DNA of 64,000 nt from Symsagittifera roscoffensis (lineage: Eukaryota > Xenacoelomorpha > Acoela > Convolutidae), in assembly GCF_963678635.1 (NCBI RefSeq), contig NC_087063.1, positions 63,905,290 to 63,969,289 of the forward strand, in the 5' to 3' direction. The notes under the pieces were generated by a model. The model saw nothing but the letters and a program-made list of their open reading frames with translations, had not been told where the DNA came from and did no database searches. Within the stretch, counting starts at the first letter, position 1, and every line of letters begins with the position of its first letter. Of the stretch, positions 47,111 through 56,900 are shown in pieces. The position numbers and the translations under genes are program-made.

Positions 47111-47544
47111 GCAGTGAGCTCAATGTGGGTTTCTTGAGTCTTGAGATGGAAAGGAAGGGGCTCGAGTGTGAACTCGGATGAAATCCGAGCTCACGAAAAA
47201 GAAATTTTAACGAAACAAAGTATTGTTATTAATATGCTACAATTATTATATAAATCAAAATGTTGCATGACAACTTCCTGATTGGATAGGACAAAAGCAA
47301 TTTTAATCATAAGCTTCAAAAGCGGAGATTTAAGGTGCAGGTATACGAAAATGTTGATTGCTGTTCAGCGATAGTGTGACAATTTTATATGGTTGTGAAT
47401 TTTGGGGTGTAGATAAACTTAAGTCTGCTTCAAACTTCTGTAAATGACCACTGGCACTGTATCTTGAGCTACACTCAGAATTTTGGGGAATCACTGGCAG
47501 ACGGCAACACGCGTTGAGGAGATCGATCTTGAGTCCGGGGAGTA
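47111..47544 (+). other. Noncoding stretch before LTR-A
   Basis: No gene. A 12 bp inverted repeat with one mismatch (GTGAACTCGGAT / ATCCGAGCTCAC, 3-base loop) is at about 47169-47195 just after the accessory stop and could act as an RNA hairpin. A short G-rich GGGGAG directly precedes the LTR and is the only polypurine-tract candidate. Confidence 0.4.
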
Positions 47545-48418
47545 TGTGCCAGTCGGTCATATTTGGAAGTTTGACCTTGAGGAATACGAACTACGTAATT
47601 TTGGGATGAAATTTAATTTTTCAAGAAATCAAATTGAGCCTGTCATGCTCAATTTTCTCGCCAAAACTGACAATCTCAAAAAGAGAAGCTCAGAACAATC
47701 GAACAACAATCGCGGGAAAGTGGTCAGTTTGAGCGGCGGGAGGTTGCTATTCCTAATTTCCGACATCTAATTAATACAAGAGTAGAGCTGTCCTATCTTG
47801 ATACAGAAAACAAAGAACATTGAAATTCACTTGGACCGGGGTGAGCCTTCGGTGGAGGGGTGGACGGCCGGGGTGTCCCGGTGGTCCAGAACCAAAACTC
47901 CATTCTTGAGATAAAACTTGTTCGATTAGAACTTTTTGAATCAAACTTAATTTCCCAATTATTCTCAAGTTGCTTACTAATTTTGTTACCTCTAATTCTC
48001 GAGTGTGCTGGTATGTGAGTACCCAATTTAATTTTCTTGAGTGTGTTTTATGATTGTTAGTTTGAGGTAAGGAGAGTTTTAGGTTGATCCATCTGAAATG
48101 GATCAAAGTTCCACTGTCTAATAAAAAGTAACCGTACGGATTGTTCCGACCCTATTTTTTACGGCGTTCACGTATTTTGAGTATTTTGAGACCTGAGTAT
48201 GGGGACGTTCTCATTTTCTAGAGTGGGGGGGGGGGGTATTTTGGTAGTGGCCTTTAAGCTGTAACGGGTTTTTAGTCTCATGTCGCAAGTGAACCGAATT
48301 GGCTCCGACCGTTCGAGATAGAAAAACACAAGAGATAGTGTCCCTGACTCTTGAGCCAATGGTTATAGGGCTTATTTTTCTTTAACCTCATGTGTGACCG
48401 AAGTAGGCGACTGTTACA
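47545..48418 (+). repeat. LTR-A
   Basis: 874 bp, TGTGCC start and TGTTACA end, AATAAA at 48120-48125. The 3' half resembles the other LTRs, but the U3 half is clearly more diverged from both the 5' LTR and LTR-B. Confidence 0.9.
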
Positions 48419-49283
48419 ATATTTGGAAGTTTGACCCTGAGCAACGCAAGAAACATGATTTTGAGGTGAAATGGAATTTTTCAAAAATTCGAATTGAGCA
48501 TGTGATGCTCAAGTTTCTCGCGACAACTGAAAAAATCATACAAATAGGATCAGAAGAACCGAACTACAATCTCGGGAAAGTAGTCGAAAAAACAGCGGGA
48601 AATTGCTATTCGCAATTTCCAGGTATAAGCTTATATGAGAGTAGAGCTGTCTCATTCTTAACAGAAGACAGAGTGATCGCGAGTGGAGAAGAAAGCGAAT
48701 CAGTATTGGACCAGAGTGAACCTTCGGTGGAGAGGTGGACAACCGAAGTCTCCCAATGGTCCAGCCCCAAAAACTCATTTCTCAAGCTGAAACTTGTTCA
48801 TTTAAAACTTCTCGAATCAAACTTAATTCCCCAGTTATTCTAGAGTTACTTGTTAATTTAGTTACTCAAATTATAGAGTGTGCCGGTATGTGCGTACCCA
48901 ATTTCAATTTCTTGAGTGTGTTTTTTATTGGTATGTTGAGGTAATGAGAGTTTAGGTTGATCCATCTGAAATGGATCAAAGGTCGACTGTCTAATAAAAA
49001 GTAACTGTACGGATTGTTCCGACCCTGTTTTTAACGGCGTTCAAGTGTTTTGGGTATTTTGAGACCTAAGTATGGGGACGTTCTTATTTTCTAGAGTGGG
49101 GGGTATTTTGGTAGTGGCCTTTAGGCTGTAACAGAGGTTTTATCTCATGTCGCAAGTGAAACGAATTGGCTCCGACCGTTCGAGGTAGAAAAACACAAGA
49201 GATAGTCTCCCTGACTCTTGAGCCAATGGTTATAGGGCCTATTTTTCTTTAACCTCATGTGACTTAAGTAGGCGACTGTTACA
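48419..49283 (+). repeat. LTR-B
   Basis: 865 bp, joined directly to LTR-A and lacking the first 14 or so bases (starts ATATTTGG). AATAAA at 48993-48998. It ends at TGTTACA, and CAGTC at 49282-49286 repeats the five bases before the 5' LTR. Closest to the 5' LTR at 12771. Confidence 0.9.
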
Positions 49284-49610
49284 GTCCTTGTATACCCGAT
49301 CTCTTTTCAAAAGGAAATTTTTCAATCTGGTATTCAGTGTTCACAGCCTAGTTCTGAAGCCCATGTTTGCCGTTATTCAATTTGCTCCCGTATTGTCTGA
49401 ATAGATTAATTTCGTCTTGAAAGTTCTAACTAGGGCTGGCTCGAAAGTGCTTTCCTCCTCTTCTAGACCGGCATAATTGTTCGAGTTTTGACTATTCCTT
49501 TCATGGGCGTGGTTAATTCCTGCGTCCAATCCTGAGAAAAAAATTTCATCGACGTCTTTGGTGCTGCATTTAGATTGCGGAAAGAGGACTCGTTGGTTGG
49601 TCTTTTGCTT
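49284..49610 (-). pseudogene. Old fragment of the Pol extension of a related element
   Basis: On the minus strand, the IFFSGLDAGINHAH and FEPALVRTFKTKLIY peptides match the NIFVRGVGVGLTH and RSFKTKL region of the extension. Further down, NTEYQIEKF and RSGIQG match REYQNVEF and RPGLGG. It is far more diverged than elements 1 and 2 and is cut off by LTR-B. Confidence 0.65.
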
Positions 49611-49679
49611 TGTGTGTGTGTGTGTTTGGAGCTTTTGACTGATCGATGGACGCCGCACGGCGTCCTATGAGCTGCAGGT
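49611..49679. repeat. Short (TG)n microsatellite and flank
   Basis: GTGTGTGTGTGTGTG at about 49612-49626, then unique sequence to the terminal-inverted-repeat element. Confidence 0.6.
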
Positions 49680-50147
49680 CAGGTCAAAAATTAATTGGAC
49701 AACTGAAAATTACATTGCAATTCATTGGAATGTTAAAAATCAATTAATTGGAACAACCCAAAATTAAATCGCACATAATTGTACAAATTTTTGCTAGCCC
49801 GAAGCATCACGCTTGGTTAACAATTTATGACACTCTCTCAGTATTTTTTTGTTGATTTTCCGAAACAACTGCCTTTCGAGGTTTCGCGGTAGTGAAATTT
49901 GCCGAAGATCATAATAAGCATATTATGCAGTGCTGAAAATCTTAAAATTGCTGTCTGATGAATTAAAAAATTATATTTTCAGAGAAATGTGAGGGTATTT
50001 CTACGAAATTCGTTTGATAAATTTAATTGCAATTAATTGGTAGAGCGCAACAGTTAATTGTAATTGGTCAGGAATGAAAATCCATTAATTGCACAGAAAA
50101 ATTTCGATTAATTGCAATTAGTTGCAATGACAATTAATTTTGACCTG
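49680..50147. mobile_element. Non-autonomous DNA transposon (MITE-like)
   Basis: About 468 bp, AT-rich, no coding capacity. Terminal inverted repeats: CAGGTCAAAAATTAATTG at 49680-49697 and its near-complement ending GACCTG at 50131-50147. AATTAATTG-type words recur near both ends. A target duplication is uncertain (CAGGT and GAGCTG words occur on both sides, not flush). Confidence 0.65.
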
Positions 50148-50439
50148 CCCAGGTGAGCTGTGCAAAGCGGAAGGCTCCCTCCGGATTGGTATGTAGGCAG
50201 GTGATATCTTCGTTTTCTTGTATGGTCTTCTTTCTTTCTTGGGCCCAGGCTGTCCATCTTCTCAGGAAGTGCTCCGACGTTTCTTCTTCAACTCCGGTCA
50301 TCTGAGTATCCAAACCGGTGCTGAGTCTGACGGAAGAAAGATGCTCTGTTTGCCCTCAGTTTGAAGAGCGTGACATCTTCTTGTCTCGAGTGGTTCACTG
50401 AACGCTCCAGCGGTCTTCCTCCCGAGGCTCGGCGGTGAG
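50148..50439. other. No feature recognised
   Basis: GC-richer stretch, perhaps 5' part of the adjacent non-LTR retrotransposon remnant, but I find no RT motif in it. Confidence 0.3.
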
Positions 50440-51336
50440 TTGAGGTCTCGGGGGCGTTCTCGTTGTAGTGTTAGAGTTGTCTGTCTTCACGCTGGGTACC
50501 AGGTACTCGTAGACGTTTTCTCCCTCTGGGATCTGGTCGAATTGTCTTTGGTCGTGTTCGCCGACCAGTTCGCTGATGACTTTACGATGTCTGCGTCCAC
50601 TAGAACCACGCCGGAAACAGCCGACCTGCTCCGGCCAGCCCTACAAGAAGTGGAGTCGTGGGCGAGCGACTACGAGGTCCTGCTCTCGATTGATAAGACT
50701 TCCGCCCTCATCGTCTACTTGGACCCGAGAGAGACAGCGGGAAAAGCCGATCCAGACCTTTCCCTGCTCGGCGACCCCTGTTGGCACCACCAAAGGAATG
50801 GAAATCCGGGGGGTCACTCTGGACCCGCAACTGTCTTTTGCGCCCACGCGGCAGAGATGGCAACAAAGATAAAAGCGCGAGTCCAGTTACTGCAAGCCCC
50901 CTCGGGTAAAGACTGGGGCCTCATCTCGGAAGACCTTGCCCAGCTTTACTGTGCCAATGCCAAACCCGGTGGCCTCTACAACATCGACATCTGGGGACCG
51001 TTCCTGACAAGGTCGAACCTCCAACCCATCGAGGATGGCAACAACCGGGCAAGCCGAGTCATCGCGGGTACCCCGACAGGCACTCCGTCCTCGGCGACTT
51101 TGACAGACGCGCGCCTCGGGCCAATTTACCAGGAGATAGAAGATCGTGCCACGCTGTTATGGGACAGGTACAGAAGATATCCGGAAGAACACCACCTGCA
51201 TGACCTGACAAGACCAGGCCCCAGACCAAGACTCAGATCAAGAGGAGAACAGTCCTACCGCCAAGACTGGCGCACGATGGCCAGAAGTCTTCTGCTTTAC
51301 ATCTGGATCTTATGTTGTCTTTGCCGACAAATTTGA
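50440..51336 (+). pseudogene. Non-LTR retrotransposon RT fragment (C-terminal half)
   Basis: 298-residue frame with the RT catalytic FADD box (QFADDFTMSAST), then WASDYEVLLSIDKTSALIV (motif D region) and, after a double frameshift near 50780-50860 that moves IRGVTLDPQLSF to another frame, the thumb region (KIKARVQLLQAPSGKDWGL, RSNLQPIEDGNNRASRVIAG). It lacks the fingers and the endonuclease. The product would be an inactive LINE remnant. Confidence 0.8.
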
Positions 51337-51341
51337 TTGCT

Positions 51342-51342
51342 G

Positions 51343-51394
<52 letters not shown>
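51342..51394. repeat. (GA)n microsatellite
   Basis: About 25 GA units. On the minus strand (TC)n forms the 3' tail of the adjacent non-LTR element. Confidence 0.95.
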
Positions 51395-51398
<4 letters not shown>

Positions 51399-52738
51399 GG
51401 CTTAATTTACCCCGTGGGGAGTTTACAATCACAAATAATGAAATGCAAACATAAAACGAAAAAAAAAAATATAAATATATAAAATAAACTATGACCGGCA
51501 GAAGGTACAGCAGCACTTTCCATACCAAGTACACGGAATGTTTTCTTCGAATGTTTGGCGTAGCTTCGTATCATAGAACTTCATAACTTCACGCTTGTAC
51601 CGGGGGAATGATAGACGGACATCAAGCTTCATGAAATTCAATAGTCTAGGAATACGGTCAAAATAAAAGGACTGTGTCTTCTCGTATTTTCGCTTCTTTA
51701 ATTTGAAAGAGTATATATCAACACTCCGTAATGATACAGATGGGTCATTTATATCAACAAAATCGAAGGGGTTTAAATCGTACTTGTCCTGAAACAGTTT
51801 ATGGAAAAACAGAAGATTTGAGATTTCAATATGATATGGCAGAGGATAGATTCCTAACTTTATCAGTGACGTTTTATAATCACCTGACAGACCGATCCAT
51901 CTCACACATCTTCTGTTGAAAGCTTCGAGCTTGGATAAGTCGGTCTTGTTAGGTATCCAGATAGAAGAACCATAAGTAAGCACAGATAGAATACATGCTT
52001 TGTAGAGCCGAACCTTCGTTTGTCTCGGAGTACTGCTCGGAACATTTCGCTTTAACATAAAGTACACTTTGTTGCACTTGAATAACTTTTCAGAAACATG
52101 GTGCGACCACGATAAATCAGAACTGAAAATGATCCCAAGATCTTTGACGTCTAAAGATTCATCGATTTTGTGATCACCAATATAGAGATCTGGGTTTTCA
52201 GAGCTGTGGTTAAAAAACTTCAGGACTTTACATTTGTCAGGATGTAAATCGAGAGAATTTTCGCCACACCAATTGATAACAGCATCTAGATCGCGTTGAA
52301 GTACGGGAACAGAGGTACTGCAGCATTTCAGATCATCAGCAAAGAGGGATGGCTTGGATAAGAGATAATCAGGAAGATCGTTCACAAATAACAAGAACAA
52401 TAACGGCCCCAGAATACTACCTTGCGGGACACCACTCATAATGCTCACAAAATCAGAGAGCACACCATTGATTCGCACACGTTGAAAGCGTCCAGAAAGA
52501 TAACTTTTAAGTAATTGGAGAAAGCTAACATCCAAACCGAAATCCGCAAGTTTTTTGAGCAATTTATGGTGAGGAACCGAGTCAAACGCCTTTTTGATAT
52601 CCACATAAAAAACAAAAGACGAAATACCAAGTTCGTGATTCCTATAAAGCTCATCACAGAAGTTTAACAGTTGCGTGACAGTTGAACGCCTTGACATAAA
52701 GCCGGATTGGTATTTCGTAATTTTCGGCCTAATATGCG
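51395..52738 (-). mobile_element. 5'-truncated non-LTR retrotransposon (CR1/Jockey-like)
   Basis: Minus strand: begins near 52738 in the RT fingers (PKITKYQSGF precedes the first Met), carries the RT frame to 51489, then an AT-rich 3' UTR containing CTCCCCACGGGGTAAATTA and ending at the (TC)n tract. It is inserted within the old Gypsy copy, whose pieces lie at 49284-49610 and 52740-53245. Confidence 0.8.
51489..52697 (-). CDS. Non-LTR reverse transcriptase, 5'-truncated
   Basis: 402 residues without a stop. RT motifs in order: SRRSTVTQLL (fingers), FYVDIKKAFDSVPHH (motif A Asp), SGVPQGSILGPLLF (motif B), SLFADDLKC (FADD, motif C), HPDKCKVLKF (D), VKDLGIIFSSDLSW (E), then a thumb (RQTKVRLYKACILSVLTYG). 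The C-terminus ends in a cysteine-rich CTWYGKCCCTFCRS. The Met at 52697 is internal; sense sequence continues upstream to about 52738, so no true start is present. Endonuclease and ORF1 are missing, so it cannot move alone. Confidence 0.85.
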   Translation of the reverse strand: MSRRSTVTQLLNFCDELYRNHELGISSFVFYVDIKKAFDSVPHHKLLKKLADFGLDVSFLQLLKSYLSGRFQRVRINGVLSDFVSIMSGVPQGSILGPLLFLLFVNDLPDYLLSKPSLFADDLKCCSTSVPVLQRDLDAVINWCGENSLDLHPDKCKVLKFFNHSSENPDLYIGDHKIDESLDVKDLGIIFSSDLSWSHHVSEKLFKCNKVYFMLKRNVPSSTPRQTKVRLYKACILSVLTYGSSIWIPNKTDLSKLEAFNRRCVRWIGLSGDYKTSLIKLGIYPLPYHIEISNLLFFHKLFQDKYDLNPFDFVDINDPSVSLRSVDIYSFKLKKRKYEKTQSFYFDRIPRLLNFMKLDVRLSFPRYKREVMKFYDTKLRQTFEENIPCTWYGKCCCTFCRS

Positions 52739-52739
52739 T

Positions 52740-53245
52740 CTAAATCAGTCGTAATTTGTTCCATCCACTCGAGTCTCGTGAATCCACTACCGTATACCCC
52801 CAGATCGTTTGCACGTCGGGCAAGATATGATCATTCTGCCACTGAGCCTCGTTATTTTCTGTTATTTTCCAATCCTTGTCATTGTTGATTTCGCATGAGC
52901 CCTTCAACTCCCCGCCTAACCATCCATTTTTTGTGTGTCAGTATTAGTGTCTTAGCTATGCTGTTTTAAAAGCCAGATCTATTGATTTTCTCTTTCACTT
53001 GCGCTTTTTTCCTTGACAGCAGATTCTACTACCAAGCAATCCGGTCCCTTTATTTTTTTAGGGTATGCAAAAGTCTTTGAATGATGGCTTTAGGTTCTTT
53101 TAGTGAGCTGCCCTGCCCGTTCAGTGCTCACGCCATAAAATATCCTTTGTTGATGTACTTCTGTTATCTCAGTGGTCTTTTCCACTTCTCCAGTGACTTC
53201 TTTGTACCCTTAAACGGAATCAGATTATGGAAGATTTAAAAATTT
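52740..53245 (-). pseudogene. Old integrase C-terminal fragment of a related Gypsy copy
   Basis: On the minus strand 53245-53040 aligns with 1790-1640 of element 1 (the GPY/F segment; shared TTGATGTACTTC on the plus strand), and 52740-53040 with the acidic linker. Together with 49284-49610 it forms one ancient minus-strand copy into which the non-LTR and MITE elements inserted. Confidence 0.65.
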
Positions 53246-53294
53246 TTCCCGCGATACTTTGTTATTTTTATTTAAAAATTTTCCCGCGATTTTG

Positions 53295-53423
53295 TTATTT
53301 TCGTCTTTCTTTTTATTTGCTAGCTTGCATTACTGCGCTTGCGTTAAATCGCTAATGAATCATGACCGATACATCGCAAGCGCAGTAATGCAAACTACTA
53401 AATAAAAAATGAGGCGAAAATAA
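53295..53423. repeat. Foldback inverted repeat
   Basis: Arms 53295-53343 and 53375-53423 with a perfect 19-base core (53325-53343 against 53375-53393) and a mismatched AT-rich outer part. The loop is about 31 bases. A CCCGCGAT-containing sequence is directly repeated just upstream (about 53249 and 53283). Probably a small foldback transposon. Confidence 0.75.
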
Positions 53424-53690
53424 TAAAATGAAAAAAAAGAAGAAAAATTGAAAATAAGTATAGAACCGTAGAAACACACAACCACTGGTATTGTAGAATG
53501 CCTTCCCCAAGCATGTATTAGTTCTGAACAATCTTATCTATCTGTGTGAAATATGCTTTTCTTAGAAACGCACAAATAAAATTATTTTTTTTTTTACATT
53601 TTATATGCGGGATTGAATTTGTATGCTGTTAATTGTACAAATTTATGTTTTAGTTCAATTTTTTTTTATTAAGATAGCCCAACAGGGTTT
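53424..53690. other. AT-rich intergenic DNA
   Basis: No gene or clear signal seen. Confidence 0.4.
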
Positions 53691-53893
53691 TCAAAATTCA
53701 TTTCGGCAGAGCGCACCTATAACTATGGTTTTTTTGGCAGAGCGCACTTATAAATACTTGTAAAAACACAAGTAGGGTTTTCAAAATTCATTTCGGCAGA
53801 GCGCACCTATAACTATGGTTTTTTAGGCAAAGCGCACTTATAAATACTTGTAAAAAACACAATTTTCGGCAGAGCGCACCCTATAAGTAAGGT
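53691..53893. promoter_or_regulatory. 89 bp tandem repeat with TATA-like boxes upstream of the centrosomin-like gene
   Basis: CGGCAGAGCGCAC occurs at 53704, 53794 and 53867, with related (T/A)GGCA(G/A)AGCGCAC at about 53736 and 53826. TATAAATA follows at 53749-53756 and 53839-53846. The repeat ends about 50 bases before the first ATG. It could be the promoter, or a repeat that happens to lie there. Confidence 0.45.
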
Positions 53894-53939
53894 AATTTCC
53901 AACAGTCTGTTGGCTATGTTTTTCTGTTCCAGATAGATA

Positions 53940-56900
53940 ATGACACATGTAGAATGTACACACTCTAATGATTCTTCTTTCTCAAATCTTTCATTCATTA
54001 ATCGACAAGAAAACAAACAGTCGGACGATTCGCTGGGAGAGGACGATTTGCCTTCAAAGAATGCGCCTTTGTTAGACTCTGTAGAATCTAATTTAGATAT
54101 TGCCCTAACAGATGACGAAATTCATTCAGACCGAAATTTCTATCGGCGAGAAAGCAGAAATGACGATTCTTCCGAAGAATTTTTCTCCCCTGATATGAGA
54201 CCTATTGGAGGCACCGATATGACTGTAGGCCATGTGCGCATATTAGATCCCAATGAGCAGATCGGGAATGCCTCCGTCTTTTCAGCTCTTACTTCCAATG
54301 AAGCATCTTTAATTGACGACGCTAATGTAGATGTGGATATTGGCAAGTATTTTTCATCAAATAACTGCTGAGTTTGAGCCAATTTTCTTTTCAATAAAAT
54401 GCATTTTAGAAGCTGTTTCTGATGATAATTTTACTGTGGATGAGAGGATGTTCCATAAAACGGCAGTCAAAGATTCCGCCAAAGTAAGCAAATTTGAATA
54501 ATTCGTACATGAGTTGTAAGTTTTAATTGCAATTTTTATTATTGTTTGTTTATTTTTTAGTTAATCGAACAATTGAGAATCGATAACTTCAATTTGAAAT
54601 TGAGAATTTATTATTTCGAACAAGATTCGTCGCTCACAGATAAAGATCTTCGCATTCAAGTGAGTTGTACTTTCGTCTGCATTTTGATTGTTTTACTCTT
54701 CCGCTTCAATATGTACATGAATGGTTTGCAGCAAGCGGGAAACGAGGCACTTGACTATGTACTCGGCTCGAGTAGTGCTTCCAGAAAGGTTTAATGGTTG
54801 AATGTGTTTTTTAAATGTTATCTGTTATTTAACTATAGAGGGATCCTAAAAAGCATTCCCAATAAAATTTATAAGTAATAGTTGTTTCTGATCTGATATC
54901 TGTTTCTTTAGTAGGTTGCAATAATGTTTTATCTTCTGTATAGTTACAGTAGTTATGTTTTTGTAACTAGTGAAATTGTCTTTAATCAAAAACATTGTAT
55001 TAAAATTTTTAGAATGTCAACCTGCACTTGGAGAGGGACCAAATTCGAGAAAAGCTAACGGAGAAAGAGCGACTGCTAGATGATGCAAAGTAAATTTCAA
55101 TTGTTGAAATATCTTTATTTTTATCGTATGCTGAAAGTTATTTTTTTGTAGAAAAGTTATCGGCACATTCTCTAAAGATGATTCTATGCTGAGAGATGAA
55201 AAAGCTTCAAATGACCGCGAGATGTCCAAGTTGAAGCAGGTCAGCATATTTGTTAAGCAGAACAGCTAAAGGCAACCTAATTCGAGTTTTTTAATAAAAC
55301 TGAAACGTCGTTTTTAGAACTACGAGTTTTCGATTTCCAATTTGAAACGAGAGTTAGGCAGAAAAGATGATGAAATTGACAAGCTTCGAAACAAATTTGT
55401 CTCCAATTCTGTACATAGTCCTATCGAGTCTCGGACACCACCGTCTTCATTGTCTCGCAGCGGAGAAAAACTGTGCTACAAGTGCAATAGCAGAGCAACA
55501 TTTACATCACCAGATAGAAGACTTAACATCGAAGCCTTGGAGTCGAAACTGGACAAAGCAACCAAGGAGCTGGAAAGCAAATCGAAAGAACTTGAAATGA
55601 AAACTAGAGTGAGTATCAAAAGCCAAAATGTCAAATTTTTTGCCTGATTTTTTATTGTTTTCCTTAGAATCTAGAATTCATTTTTCCTGAAGTCCATCTA
55701 TTTATGTTTTTCATTCAAGTTTTTGCGATGTTATAGAAAATAAAAATTAACCAGGACGCTTGTACTGTCTTTTGGACGAAAAAGCGAGCACTTGATGTTG
55801 TTGCTAGATAATGTCAGCGTATGAAGAGAAGCTAGCTCGCATTGAGGCCGAGCACATGTCGCACAGTGACACAGAGGCGGCTGCGAGAGTGTCAATATCA
55901 GCCGAATCCCAACTGAGGACAGTGACCGAGGAGAGAGACCAGCTGAAGAGAAGTGTGAGGAGTAAAGAGAGGGACTTAGCCAGTGCAATGGACCAGGTGC
56001 AGCAGTTGCATAAACAGATGGCAGACAAGCACGAACAGGTGAATAAGTTTTACGAAGAAATTGCGAGTCGGAGTTTGTGACATTGACGCTGTAACGACAT
56101 TATTTTGGCAGATTTATTCAAATATGTATGGCCAATTTCGTCATAAAATGATCTTAAAACTATTACGCAATCAGTTTAAATTTCTGCAACCGAGCTCTCT
56201 CGGGTATGAACTGAAGCTGAGGGCAAATGCAATGCACGGTTGAAGTCTACGCTATTTAACAACCATTTAGTTGCAGCTCATATCGTCTAATGACTGACTT
56301 CTGATCTTCGCTCTTTTTACGCTCGCAATTTTCGCTCTGCAATAGCAAAAAGCAAATGGTGCGCAAACGCGAATGACCTTCAGTTTTAAAGGTGGATTAG
56401 AAATTGGAAATTTTTCGTCGAAATCCACAGTTGAAGCAATTTTGAGGATCTTTAGAATTTAATTTATTCAAAAAGCATAAACTTGGTGAATGATTGTACG
56501 CTTCATGATTAATGAATTACTATCACTTTGCTAGTAAACTAATGCTTGAACGCTGGAGTTCCTAAGTTTTCTCGACATTCAATTGATTGTTTGCTTCTTC
56601 AGGTGCAGCAACTGCAGAGTGATCTTCGTCGCAGCCAGACTCAAATGGAGGAGAAAGAGAATGTAGTTGAGAGTGGAAGGGTGAAACTAGATAGAGCTCT
56701 GAGGGACAAGGCAGACTTGGAGGAGAAGATAGTGGGTCTGGAGAGTGCGATGAAGGACGGTGTCAACCACTCGGTGAGTGAGTGAAGGTAGCGCGACAAC
56801 TCGCAACATAAGACAACTCGCAACCTATAATGAAAGCGACAAATCGCAAAGTATTTCAGATTTGACAAAGTAGTGGGAAATAACAAGCGAGTTTTTCTTT

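Larger units (their letters stand above)
12771..49283 (+). mobile_element. Element 2: giant (about 36.5 kb) Ty3/Gypsy-type retroelement with leader satellite and accessory region
   Basis: Order: 5' LTR 12771-13646, leader, 41 bp array 15208-26110, gag 26295-29228, protease about 29700-30100, RT 30337-30690, RNase H 30804-31415, linker, integrase 32118-33430, extension with macrodomain-like end 34149-34931, accessory region 35290-47110, LTR-A 47545-48418, LTR-B 48419-49283. The LTRs match each other and the minus-strand LTR of element 1, and the internal order matches element 1 and its neighbour fragment. Many stops and frameshifts are present. That one insertion spans the whole interval is an inference from the pairing of the 5' LTR with LTR-B. 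Confidence 0.75.
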
